A stretch of DNA of 64,000 bases from Blepharisma stoltei. Its lineage: Eukaryota; Ciliophora; Heterotrichea; Heterotrichida; Blepharismidae. The notes beneath the pieces were generated by a model. It did not search any database, was not told the origin of the DNA, and saw only the letters and a list, made by a program, of their open reading frames with translations. The position numbers were made by a program, and so were the translations under genes. Shown here piece by piece: positions 53,369 to 63,864 of this stretch (position 1 is the first letter of the stretch; each line of letters opens with the position of its first letter). The DNA is taken from contig CAJZBQ010000053.1 in assembly GCA_914767885.1 (NCBI GenBank), forward strand, positions 248,001-312,000, in the 5' to 3' direction.

Positions 53369-54803
53369 ATGTCAGCCACTGCTTGTAGAAAACCCTGCTG
53401 GGTGCTTACTATAATCTCTCTCTTGCTCGTCTTAGGACTTGAGCTAGCCTCCCTTGGAGTCGATAGATGGTTTGAACAAGGAGCTGACCCATTTGATTGG
53501 GAAGGCGGCCTACTGAAGCCAACGTCAGATTCTAATTACTACACTGACAACATGAGCTACTCAAACTTTTGGGACGATTGCAACGACGGCTCCAACCAGA
53601 GCAAACAAGGGCTGTCCCCAGGAGAATGCAAGATGATGAAACATCTTTGGGCTGGGGGCGTTATTTACATTCTTTTTGAAACTATTTCATTATTCTGCAT
53701 ATTGCATTACATTGCAGAGTGCTAAATATTTAAGGTCTCTACTCCTGCAGCCGGCATTCTATATATCTACGTTAGAAGCTGTGTGGTGGCCAAATTGAAT
53801 TGGGTGGAATTCACCTACTGGTATCCTTTTTTTCAGGTCATCCCAAGAAAATATCAATTACTTTAGAAGCTTGAGCAGGTAGGTCGCCATGCTTCATTCC
53901 AGACCTAACCAGCTTGAGCACTGCTGAAAAAAGGATTTTCAAATAGCTGCCCATTGAACCAGACCACAAAACTGTGGATATGTGCTTAGGTCCTTCGCTT
54001 TGGAGCATCAGATGCTGCTAAGCCCCAAAACATGCCGGATATGCATGGGTAACTGTTCATGAAAAGACGAGTTGAATGCTACTTGCCATTTTATGTATAT
54101 CATTATTCTGCATATGCTTGACCATTTGGTTCTTGCTAAGAGACCTCTGCAACAAAACTAAATTCACCTGGCTAGCTGTTCTCTTCGTTTGGTTTGGCCT
54201 TGCCTGGCATTTCTGGGCACTGGTAATATGGTCTGGGCTTGCAAAGATGTTCTGGAGCTATGCTTGCAACAGACTTGACTGGAACGACCACACTGAGCCA
54301 GCTAGAGTTTGTGGGAAAGAAGGCGCTGCCATTTCTTTAGCTTGCGTTCTTTGGTATTTTGTTGTCTGTCTATTTTTCAGCATCTTCTATAAACAAATAA
54401 ACACGAATAAAATGGTAACTTGTCCGACTCACCCTTATCCCATATCCTCGGTATTTTTGGGTTTAAGAGGGTCAGCCTGTAACTTTGGTTTTTCTCCCTA
54501 CCGGGTTCCATGGTAAGGTTTTGTACCCAGATCCTGAAGAATAGGGGGGAAATGCAGACCCAATATTTAGGGTGAGGAATCTGAATTCAGCGAAGACAGA
54601 GAGGAGAAATAAACCCGAAGACCTATTTTAACTTTAATCTAATCTATAAACAAATTAAAGGATCCGAAGAAGGAAAAACAGACAACGGAGTCACTGACCA
54701 AGGATATGATGCAGTCAAAAAAGATAGTGAACCTCGAGAAATTGTTGAAGAAGATGGTAAAAAGCATAAGAAGCACAAAAAGAAGGAAACTTCTCAAGAA
54801 TAA
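53369..54803 (+). CDS. Four-helix membrane protein (claudin/PMP22-like topology)
   Basis: Two retroposons (53702-54114 and 54399-54655) interrupt the gene; removing both yields 254 residues with all frames consistent. The helices are TIISLLLVLGLELASLGV, YILFETISLFCICLTIWFLL (split by the first insert), LAVLFVWFGLAWHFWALVIW and AAISLACVLWYFVVCLFF. The first extracellular loop carries FEQGADPFDWEGG, then a Cys-containing segment. The cytoplasmic tail is charged and Lys-rich (KKHKKHKKKETSQE). The topology matches claudin/PMP22-type proteins, but I cannot assign an orthologue. Confidence 0.8.
53702..54114 (-). mobile_element. Retroposon 9 in the four-helix membrane protein gene
   Basis: Exact 15-bp direct repeats TCATTATTCTGCATA (53687-53701 and 54100-54114), encoding part of helix 2. 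Read on the minus strand the element starts ACATAAAATGGCAAGTAGC, the shared 5-prime motif. Removal joins ISLFCI to CLTIWFLL. Confidence 0.85.
54399..54655 (+). mobile_element. Retroposon 10 in the four-helix membrane protein gene
   Basis: 13-bp direct repeats TCTATAAACAAAT (54386-54398 and 54643-54655). It begins CGAATAAAATGGTAACTTG and contains GGTAAGGTTTT like other copies. Removal joins SIFYKQ to IKGSEEGKT. Confidence 0.85.
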
Positions 54804-54860
54804 ATTATTTAAATAAGGATTAGGACCTTTCATGGCAACTTTCTCTTAAATTCAAATAAA

Positions 54861-56664
54861 ATGGGAGAGTTTGTCAACATTGTTGTAAGGACTTTAGATT
54901 CTTCAGAAATAGCTTTACTCCCCCCCCCCCCTCCGTGAGCGAACAAAAAAATTTTGTTCGCTCACGGAGGGGGGTTAATTTTTTTTTTTAAAAAAAATTT
55001 ATATATAAATTTTATAAAAAATATTTTTTTCGAAATTTAAAAAAATCCTAATTTGCAAAAATTGGGAAGCAAATATTATTTAATTTGCAAAATTTATGTT
55101 TTAAAACGCAATTTGTTTAAAATTAAACAGAATTAGCTCTAGATTTCATTATACTAATTATCACTTATATATCAAAATTTTTTTCCATTAAAATTTTTTC
55201 TATTAAAAAAATTTTTGTTCACTCACGGAGGGTGGGTTTTTGGTCAAAAAATGGCGATTTTTCTAATGGTTTTGTTCGCTCACGGAGGGGGGGGGGGGGA
55301 GTTAGCAATTTTTTCATCAGCAAAGATACATGAAATTAAATATTTCTTGAACTTGAGATCTGGAATCCCAGTTGAAAGACAAAGATTGCTGTATAAGGGT
55401 AAATTATTAAAAAATGAAGAATCACTTGAGGATGCTGGGATCGGCGATCTTGATCATTTGTTTCTGGTAGGAAATATTCAAAGGGAGCCTGATGCATACT
55501 TACTTAGTTACTTGGTATTTAAGGTGTCTAGTGCCAGCTCCCAATGTAATTAGGGACTAAGCCAACTTTTGACGTCGCTGAGCCATCTTGAATTCACGGT
55601 GGTCAGCCCATCGGTCAAGCCTTCTGCGAAGCTCAGCATTCAGTTCTCCGCACATCTCACCCGGCGCGTTGCTGTCGCTTGCCCTGAGTCAGCTCCTGCG
55701 CGTGTTCCGCCTAAGGGTCATCTTCCTGTGGATATATGCTGAGAGATAAAACTCTGACCTCTTGAATGCACTGAGGAGCTGTTCCTTTAGTTATCCCAAA
55801 AGTTAAAAACTATGCTGTGCAGAAGTCTAGAGAGAAAACCAACCCCATAAATAAAATTCCATGAGGGAGAGAAAAATTGGCGAAGCCAATTTCGTTGGAA
55901 CCGAACGCCATTTTATTTATGAGCCCGATGCATACACTATGCTGGCACAGCTGTCACTTTTAAACGCATTAGAGTCTTACAGGAGAACAAGATCTCAAAG
56001 AATAGAGCTTACAAATGAGCAACTCAGAGAAGCACTGAGGCAGAATTCATACATAATTGAGGACGTTTTGACGAATTCTTTGTTTCATTCGTCATACAGA
56101 AATTTAAGAGTAGGTCAGTGAGTTGACGTTTTAGATACAGTTAATCAATGACTTGAAGCACAAGTGATCCAATTGAGAGCTTCAAGCTCACAGATAGAAG
56201 CCCTGATTCATTATAACGGCTGACCTGATGTATGAGACGAGTGGATCAGCATCGACTCTCCTAGAATCATGCCTTTTAGATCAAAAACAAACCAATCCCT
56301 TGGAATGGCTGTCCAATCTCCATTTCCAAGAAATTCACCAATTAACCCAAGATCAGGCACTGAAGAACTGTCGATAATTATGATGAAAGCCAGCTGCTAC
56401 ATTGCAAATGTAAAAGAAACTCTGCTCAAATATTCGCTGCTAAACCAAGCTTTGAAATCATTTGGAGAAATAGGAGGGTTGCTTGGGATGCCACACGCCT
56501 TTGAAAGGCATGAATCCCAGTTAAAATCTGAAGTTCAGCATATCCGCACCTTTTCAACGCCTGTTTTTGACAGAGTTGGAAGAATGATGACTGATCTCGG
56601 ACAGGCGTTAGCAAGGAACGAAGACTTGAATGTGAATTTGATAAAGCTAGAAGAAAGAATATAA
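54861..56664 (+). CDS. Ubiquitin-like domain protein with a Tudor-knot-like segment
   Basis: Removing a family-1 MITE (54918-55304) and a retroposon (55500-55935) gives 326 residues. Residues 1-75 form a ubiquitin-like domain (VRTLDSSEIALAIF, IHEIKYFLNLRSGIPVERQ, LLYKGKLLKNEESLEDAGI). Around residues 145-205 a VDVLDTVNQWLEAQV ... HYNGWPDVWDEWI ... DSPRIMPF segment resembles Tudor-knot/MBT-type barrels of ubiquitin-pathway and chromatin proteins. The C-terminus is helical. TGA-Trp codons occur several times in the second segment. A role as a ubiquitin-pathway adaptor is inferred. It is convergent with the FAB1 gene, 25 bp apart. Confidence 0.82.
54918..55304. mobile_element. Best-preserved family-1 MITE/IES (387 bp), in the ubiquitin-like domain
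   Basis: Nearly perfect ends, with CTCCGTGAGCGAACAAAA at both termini inside runs of C or G, plus internal inverted GTTCGCTCACGGAGG near each end. It is flanked by TTA (54915-54917 and 55302-55304). Excision joins SSEIAL to AIFSSAK. I use it as the reference copy. Confidence 0.95.
55500..55935 (-). mobile_element. Retroposon 11 in the ubiquitin-like gene
   Basis: 15-bp direct repeats GAGCCTGATGCATAC (55485-55499) and GAGCCCGATGCATAC (55921-55935); both encode EPDAY. On the minus strand it starts ATAAATAAAATGGCGTTCGG, as in the NDC80 copy, and ends in an AAGTAACTAAGTAAGTA tail. Confidence 0.9.
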
Positions 56665-56689
56665 TTGGTAATATAATTATTTATTTCAA

Positions 56690-59600
56690 TTATTCATCAA
56701 AAGATATAAAGTACCTTTGGATTAAAGTCGCCCTAAATCTCTTCTTGTAAATTTTTGGGTGAGTTATCGTTGGCATCCCTGTCCCTACAACTTTTTTATA
56801 TTTGCTTTCGACGGCTCTCTCGAATGTGTACTGTTCGAAGTAATCGATGATCCCAATTGCAACTTTTTTGAATTCAGGGTTAATTATGACCAGCAATGAA
56901 TAGTCAACGATGTTTTGCTTTGATAAGAATAGTGTATCATTTCATATTGCTACGTCAAAATACTTCTTCATTTCTTGAGAAATGGTAATAGGTTTGCATC
57001 TGAAATCTTCTAAGTAGTTAAGGTCCATTTTTGTGCGCGTTTCACCTTGTTTTACGTATCTTCGCTTATTACTAGTCCCTTTTAAATCATAGGTTAAAGA
57101 TTTTTCAGGCATACCATAGCCTAAGTTTTCAAAAAGCAATGCCCAAACCTTGGTGTTTTCTCCTATATGATGATTTTTGTGCTGGATTTTGAATGCTCCA
57201 ACTGTTTTAACTAGCTTTGAAGGCATCAGGTGATAAAAATTTTTGCAGAGGTGCTGAAAATAATTTTGCGCGATTCCTGAAAACATCGAAAATTCATTTT
57301 TATCAATAATTTTCAGAATAAATCTACAGTCATGCGACAAACTAAAAGTGGCCTGGCTTTTTCCTAGCTGTCCATTAATTTTTTTTGAATTAGAAATGGA
57401 CAATAAAAATTGTTCATCTGTTCCACATGCCACCATTCTAATAGAATGGAACTGCTTGCTCCCCTATCCTTATTGAGTAGCCTCCTATCGCTCAATTTAG
57501 ATAGAGATTAAAAATTATTATTATATCAAGTATAAAATGTTTTGTGCACCAGAGATAAGAGATAGAGTATGCAATATATTAGAAAATATATTAAAAATCG
57601 AATTAGGATTGTTTAGAAGCGATTTTACTTTACTGGGAGGGTTGCTTCGTTCTTCTTCTCCATAAAGGTTAATTTTCCTCTGTTTTAATATTTTTTATGG
57701 AATCGTTAGATTAATGATAGGAGAATTAGCAAAATAAACTGTCACTTTAAAGCTCGTCTCATCCCCATAAATTCTTTTTAAATTTTCCTTGCCAGCAAAC
57801 TCAGTTGGCTCTGCTCCTTCAAAATTCTGAAATGTTTTTTTAAAATGAAAATTCTCCCCACTTAATAGCAAGCTTTCTATATGCTCATTGATATTTTCAT
57901 TTTGAGCCATAATTGGAGAAACCACTTCTTGGTAATACTGAGTTGAATTAAGGATATATGAAATTATTGATAGATGGTCTTGTTCATATACAGGTATGCA
58001 TAAATTTTCGAGACTTGTAGGCAATGTTAAGTTCCCGCCTTGGAGGTAGTTTCATTGAGGAGTAATTAGAAGCTCATCGTTCGTTGATGTATAATCAGAA
58101 GGAAGATTTGAAAATTCTGCGTCTGATTCTTGCTCATCAAAAGTAAGGAATGAGGTCGAGTACATTTGATTTCTTATTTTGGTTCTTCTTGTATCCGAAG
58201 TTTTTGACATCACTGAGAGATTTGATTCTGGAGCCAAAATCAAGAGTTTTAGCCTCTGCTTCAAAGTCTCAAGGTTCATCTTGATTTTGCAGCATTTGAT
58301 AAAAAGCGTTCTTCTATAGGTTTCTACTTGTAAGTGGTTTTGAAAGCTTGAAACGCTAAGATTAGAATGCTCATCTAGCTCATGAGCGATTTCTTCATCA
58401 AGCGATTTTATATCTGTTTTGAGCGCTTCCCAGCTTTCTTCATTAGGCAATTTTTCATCTTCTTCAGTCATCTCAAGTGTGAGTCTCACTAAAAGTTCTT
58501 TGATAATTCTAAATAATCCATCAAGCACAATTTGGCTTGAATCTCTGAAGTCTACAAATAGTTTTTCTTTTAAAGTCTTGTACAAGCTGTCATCTAGAGT
58601 ATTATTAATGTTCATGACTTCATAAGTAAAGTTGTTCTCAAATTTCATTTGGACTTTTATTCCTTTCACATGGAAAACAAACCTTGACTCTTTGAAATAT
58701 TCATGGCCGCATTTAGCTGAAATAAATATAGAGATTTCCCCTAGATAGCTCTTTAAGGGCGGCGGATTCTGAGCGGAATCTTTCAGTTGGTCTGAACAAA
58801 CTCACTTGTTGGTTCCACCAATCAAAGGATTCAGCACAAAACCCCACAGCCCTTGCAGGACTATCTAGGGGAAATCCATATATACATCTTTTGGAGCAAA
58901 AAAGTTTAATAGGAATTTATTTGAAGAGTATTCCCAGATAGCCTTAGTTAACTGGATTGGGGGCTGATCAACTTCTTTACAATTGGTGCACTCTCTTACT
59001 AGTAAAATATCTTGAGATCCTGTCTTCTTAGACATGGACAGAGAAACTATAACCATCCCATTGTTTTTCAAATAGTTGAATTTGTGGCCACCTAGAACAG
59101 TTTTGCACTCATCATCAGCACATTGCCCTTTTCCACAGGATGCATAACTCAATAGAAAATTGCCAAGGGTGGTATCTTCTTTGCTGTAAAGCGGGATTTT
59201 CTGGGTGTTTGCTTTCACACAAATTTTATTTGCACAAGTAATGTAGCTTCTAAAATACGAGCTTAAAGCTACTGTATTTTCAAAAATGGCCAGGCATGGT
59301 TTTATCCTGAATAAGCTGAAAGTTCTTCTTTCTATAAGTGCATTTCTATACTCTATAATCAGTCTTCTTATTGACATAGCGACTTTCTTATTCTCAGCTT
59401 GGTCAGGTCCTGAAATTACAATATTCCCTGATAAAGTATTATTTGCTGTATCTTTTAAAATGGAAAAATTTGAAGATCCATAGCTTACTTCATCATATTC
59501 CAGGCACCTTCCAAGACTTTCTGTAGAAGTAGATGCGCAGTATATAGACCTAATAATGCAGCCTTCAGTTCCTCTCGCAATTCTCTCCAAAATTTTAGGC

Positions 59601-60526
59601 TTAACATTAGAAATCACTCCAATTCTGACGCACGAAAGCTCTTCAACCAGTTCTTGAGGGAAATTTCCTTCTGTGACAACTAAAGAAACATTCATGCTTT
59701 TTATTTTCCCCAAAAATATTTTCATTATTTCTGATTCTTCTTCAATTAAGTTTTCAATCCTTACAGACTTTCTCTCACCTATATGGATAGTAGCATTTCC
59801 TTCTAAAAGCAGAACAACAGGGTTTATCACTGGCATCTCAATAGAATCACAATAAGAAGTGCCTTGAAATACAACCCCATGAACAAATGTGCAGAATGAT
59901 CTATCCTTGTATTCTATCTTTTTGATTCCAATATAAGAATTCAAATCCATGTTGTCGTTTCGAAATTGCGTTGAGGAGCACACCTTGTAAACAGCGTCTT
60001 TTGTAAGAGGATATACGATTTCAGCCCAGCTTTCGTTTACGTTGTGCTCTTTTAAAACTTCAAAAACCCTATTTTTCATGAATTTCTCGATTTCAAATAA
60101 TTTTTCGTCCTCACTTTCGTATTGCAACTCTTCAAAGAGTTCTCTGACCTTGTATTCTCGGCTTATTTCTTCTGTGCTTCTGACTGATTCACCTCCATCA
60201 GAGAGTGCTCTTTTGAAGTGGTCTAGGTCTTCTGGTGGAATAAGGAGGTTAGGATTATAGAGATGCTTTGAGTCGTACATTGTATTATGATGATTTAGGA
60301 GAGGCTTCGATAAGTAGGAGTAGCATTTATTGCAAACTCGGTCTACTCATACACCACTTTCAGTTTGAAATTTATTTTTAGTGCAGGTTGAACAATATAC
60401 ACCACCGCAATATTTACAGTGGTGTCTTCGGGTAAAAGCTGAAAACGTTTTTTTGCAGTTTATACATTCTTTGACTAGCTCTTCTATTTAATAATAAGCA
60501 AAATTTACTTTAAATTTTATTTCCAT
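56690..60526 (-). CDS. FAB1: FAB1/PIKfyve-type phosphatidylinositol 3-phosphate 5-kinase
   Basis: About 1140 residues after removing inserts at 57456-57725 and 58729-58884. Domain order is diagnostic. A FYVE finger lies at about 60310-60470 (FTRRHHCKYCGGVYCSTC). A GroEL/TCP1-like domain follows (RGTEGCIIRSIY, NIVISGPDQAENKKV), then the Cys/His region (CGHEYFK) and a C-terminal PIP5K domain (FLLSISNSKK, GKSQATFSLSHDCRFILK, YDLKGTSNKRRYV, NIVDYSLLVI). The enzyme makes PI(3,5)P2 on endosomes and contractile-vacuole or lysosome membranes. The protein is about half the length of animal PIKfyve. The first exon is uncertain: the ATG at 60526 lies in frame only if a 21-bp or similar segment (about 60487-60507) is removed. 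Confidence 0.9.
57456..57725. mobile_element. IES in the PIP5K domain of FAB1 (270 bp)
   Basis: The coding frames are closed by several stops across this block. Removal of 270 bp joins VTVYFA to KQFHSIRMVACG, matching the family. The ends are weakly inverted (CTCCTATCATTA and, on the opposite strand, CTCCCCTATCCTTATTG). The only direct repeat at the exact junction is AA. Confidence 0.7.
58729..58884. mobile_element. TATAG-ended MITE/IES (156 bp) in FAB1
   Basis: The ends are TATAGAGATTTCCCCTAG and its inverted partner TATATGGATTTCCCCTAG on the opposite strand. The interior includes a potential hairpin. One TA is left at the junction, which joins FAPKDV to FISAKCGHEYF, the expected Cys/His segment of FAB1. 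Confidence 0.85.
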
Positions 60527-61341
60527 ATATTTATTTGAACATAAAAGGCTTTGGAATATTTTTTGGTGCTTTGATATAATTGCATTTTGCCCCTATTTTT
60601 CTATACGATATTTTTCTAAATCCAAAAATACATTTTTAATAAAAAGGTATGAATAGGGAAGTAAGGATTCTGGCATCCACATCTCACGGGAAATTGGGTC
60701 AAATGCCATGTTTCTGTTTTATAAAATAGATTGCAGGTAATTATTACTGGTAAGACTCCATAATATGTCTTCACGATCTTAGAGATATAATTTTAAGTGA
60801 TAAAAATTAATTAAATAATTATTTTGATGAAAATAAACAACCGCACTTTTATTGTGGTCTTTATTAATAAATAAAGTCTATCTATTTTCCTCCTAATTTG
60901 ATAATCTCTTAAAAAGATTTATCCTGAAAATATGAAAGATATTTCTTCCATCCGCTAAATTAGGCCATATTATGAGGAAGCAAACCTTAAAATCACTATT
61001 TTTTGCTATAAAATCATTCTAGTGAACAAGCAAAAAAATTTGCAAACAATATATAAATCGATTAAATCGAAAAATATAAATTTTTAAAAATTGCGAGAAA
61101 AATTAGAATTTAAAAATTTAAATCCATTATGCACCATCATAAAAATTTTGCTTTCTCACAGAGAAGAGTTAAGTAGATTTATTTGCAAATAAATAGGCGA
61201 ATATACTCAATAATTATATCCTGATCCTCTCCATCATAATTTAGATAATGAAAATTTTAAGATATTAAATAAAAGCAAAAGAAGTTTCCGAATATAAAAT
61301 TTCATTTTTAAAGCCTTAGAATTTCCAAATAAAGATATCAT
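60527..61341. other. Divergent intergenic region between the FAB1 and SIAH genes
   Basis: AT-rich. I find no repeat family or RNA gene; a short GAGAAGAGTTAAG near 61160 may be a decayed MITE end. Confidence 0.4.
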
Positions 61342-63840
61342 ATGGAGGATTCATCAGAAATAACTCCAAACTCAAACTTTCTTTCTTCACTACAATGTCC
61401 TGAATGTTCTGATTATTTCACTGTTCCAATCTTTCAATGCGATAGTGGCCACTCACTCTGCAACAAATGCTCTCAAACATTATCTCAGTGCCCCATCTGT
61501 GATGATCAAATTGGAAGAAAATTACGAAATTACCACCTAGAACAGCAATTATAGCTCATCAATCTCTATAGATCTTCATCATGGAAAAAATAGCCGGTAT
61601 AATTGATTTCATATCTTGCATGCTTTAGATCAGAACCCTTACTATTTTGGGAAATTTTCAGGCTATCAATAAAATCTCATGAATTTTAAACTAGCTTAAT
61701 CTAGTTTAATTTAATTTTTTTTAAATAATTATAAAAATATTTCTAACAATTAGCATGAATATCAGCAAAAAAAAGCCAAAACGGCTTATTTCCCCACCTT
61801 ACTCGAAAAGCGGGAATTTTGCGGAAAAACAGCATTGGCCTAATCTAGTGAACTAAAAATGATTAGTAAAAAATGTTTTTAAACCATTCTGAAATTAAAC
61901 GAGCCAAACTTAAAAATATCTTTATTATAAAAATTTATTTTTAATTTAAGATACCCTTATAAGCTGGCACTGATGAGTATCCCCAATTTTCCCTATTTTC
62001 GAAAGAATTTCGGCTCAATCAAGTAAATTTAATTAAATTCAGTATGTAATTATTATAAAAGGATATTCTTTTTTTAAGACATTATAAATTTGTGTTTTAT
62101 TAATTAATATAGTTTAATTTATATATATACCTAAAATGAAAAAAAGACTTGAACTGTACACTTTTTCGGTCAAGTATGGAAACAATCTTGTAGAAGTTTT
62201 AGTTATTGGAGATCAATTACTTGTAATGCTTAAGATTCCATCTTATTTTGGCACATACACTATTGCTCGATTTTCTTTGTCAAGCATTTGACTTTAGCGA
62301 ATTTCAAAAAAAATGGCTTATGTATATTTGATACAAAAAAAGATTCGAAATATGCATTTTTCCGGTGAAGTGTAGACAAAATCTGATAAGGACTTAGTTT
62401 TTTGATATTGAGTACTTGCGATACTTAAGATTTCCAACTTGTTTTTTAATATATTTATATTGTTCGATTTTCTTTTTCAAATATTTGACTTTAGCGAATT
62501 TCAAAAAATGGCTTCTATATATGGATGCAAAAAACTGCGCACTTTTCCTGTGAAATGTGAAACAATCTGATTGGGTTTTAGTTGTTGGACATTGAGTGTT
62601 GCAATACTTAAGATTCCAGCTTGTTTTAATGTATGAACAATTATTTGAGATAGATCGACTGAGGCATTTATCTATAAATAGATTATAAGAGTATTAATAA
62701 AAAAATTATAGTGTCTTTAAAAATGATTACCCTTTTATAATGATTATTTATACTGAATTTAATTAAATTTACTTGATTGAACTGATAGGGAAAAGTAGAG
62801 ATACTATCAGTGCCAGTCTATAAGGGTATCTTAAATTAAAAATAAATTTTTATATAATAGAAATATTTTTAAGTTCGTTTACTTTCAAAATGGCTTGCAC
62901 TTGTTACTAGTCATTTTTAGTTCATCAGATGTAGGCCAATGCTATTTTGCCACATAATTGCCACTTTTTAAAAGGGCGAGAGAAGAACCATTTTAAACTG
63001 TAAATAACCTTGGCTTCATTTTCCAAGCCTTCATGCTCATTATTAAAAATGCTTTCTTAATTATTTAAAAACAATATTGAACTAGTTTAAAATAAGTGCT
63101 TTTATTATTTTATCTGAATGTTCCTCTAAAGATTGATGGGTCTGGTCTAAGACGTGCAAGATATGAAGCCAATTATAAAGGCTATTTCTTTGATGATATC
63201 GATCTATAAAGGCTCATGAGCTATATCCACAATAGATTATAAATGCCAATACCCAGGCTGCACAGAAATAATAAAACTGGCATCTCGAGTAAAGCATGAG
63301 GAAGAGTGCCCATTTGGACCTAACTTGCAATGTTTGCTGCAAAATTGTAAATGAGTTGGGACCTCAGGCAGACTCCTTTCCCATTTGAATGCCAAACACA
63401 AAATCCCTCATTATGATATTTTAGGAGATACTGCAGAATACTCATCAAGATTAAGATCAAGTTCTCCATCTGCTGGCTGTGTCAAATTATTACATACCTT
63501 TTATGTAGATGATTTGCAGCCTTGCACTATTTTGACTTACATTTTTATGGACGGCTCAAAAAATTTGCTTTATCCTCAGTTTCGAGCGATTTCAGGAAAT
63601 CCCTCAAAGTTTACATTGACAATATGAAACTCAGACTCAGACGAAGTAGATGAATTAGTAATTATAGGGAAACCAAAGATAGTAAAGTACAGTCTTGAAG
63701 AAGAAAGAGAAAGAAAAATGTGTCTGGCGCTAGATCTTGACAGCATGGTCAACAAATTTGCATTTGAAGATAAAGTGGAAAAAGAGCATAAACTGCTGCA
63801 TTATAGACTCACAGTTAAACTTGCTGAAAATAATAATTAG
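61342..63840 (+). CDS. SIAH/SINA-type RING E3 ubiquitin ligase
   Basis: The gene is split by a 1.67-kb insert (61552-63225); the spliced product has 274 residues, like SIAH proteins (about 280). The N-terminal RING has LQCPECSDYF, CDSGHSLCNKC and QCPICDDQIG. The insert falls shortly after the RING, and the downstream exon begins STIDYKCQYPGCTE, continuing with the SIAH-type zinc fingers (HEEECPFGP, LQCLLQNCKWVGT, LLSHLNAKH) and the substrate-binding beta domain to a TAG at 63838-63840. SIAH proteins ubiquitinate substrates for proteasomal degradation. Two TGA codons are Trp. Confidence 0.92.
61552..63225. mobile_element. Long foldback IES (1674 bp) in the SIAH gene
   Basis: The outer ends are TATAGCTCATCAATCTC and, on the opposite strand at the right, TATAGCTCATGAGCCTT. 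Inverted similarity continues for roughly 500 bp inward on each side (for example GAACTAAAAATGATTAGT against GAACTAAAAATGACTAGT). The centre holds three diverged tandem copies of a unit of about 190 bp. No transposase-like ORF is present. One TA is retained at the junction, as in the other TATAG elements. Confidence 0.88.
62142..62640. repeat. Tandem repeat, unit about 190 bp, about 2.6 copies
   Basis: Landmarks recur in order: CACTTTTTCGGTCAAG / CATTTTTCCGGTGAAG / CACTTTTCCTGTGAAA, ACTTAAGATTCC, and GACTTTAGCGAATTTCAAAA. It forms the loop of the foldback insert. Confidence 0.8.
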
Positions 63841-63864
63841 TTTGCCATTATTAAAATCTTATGA

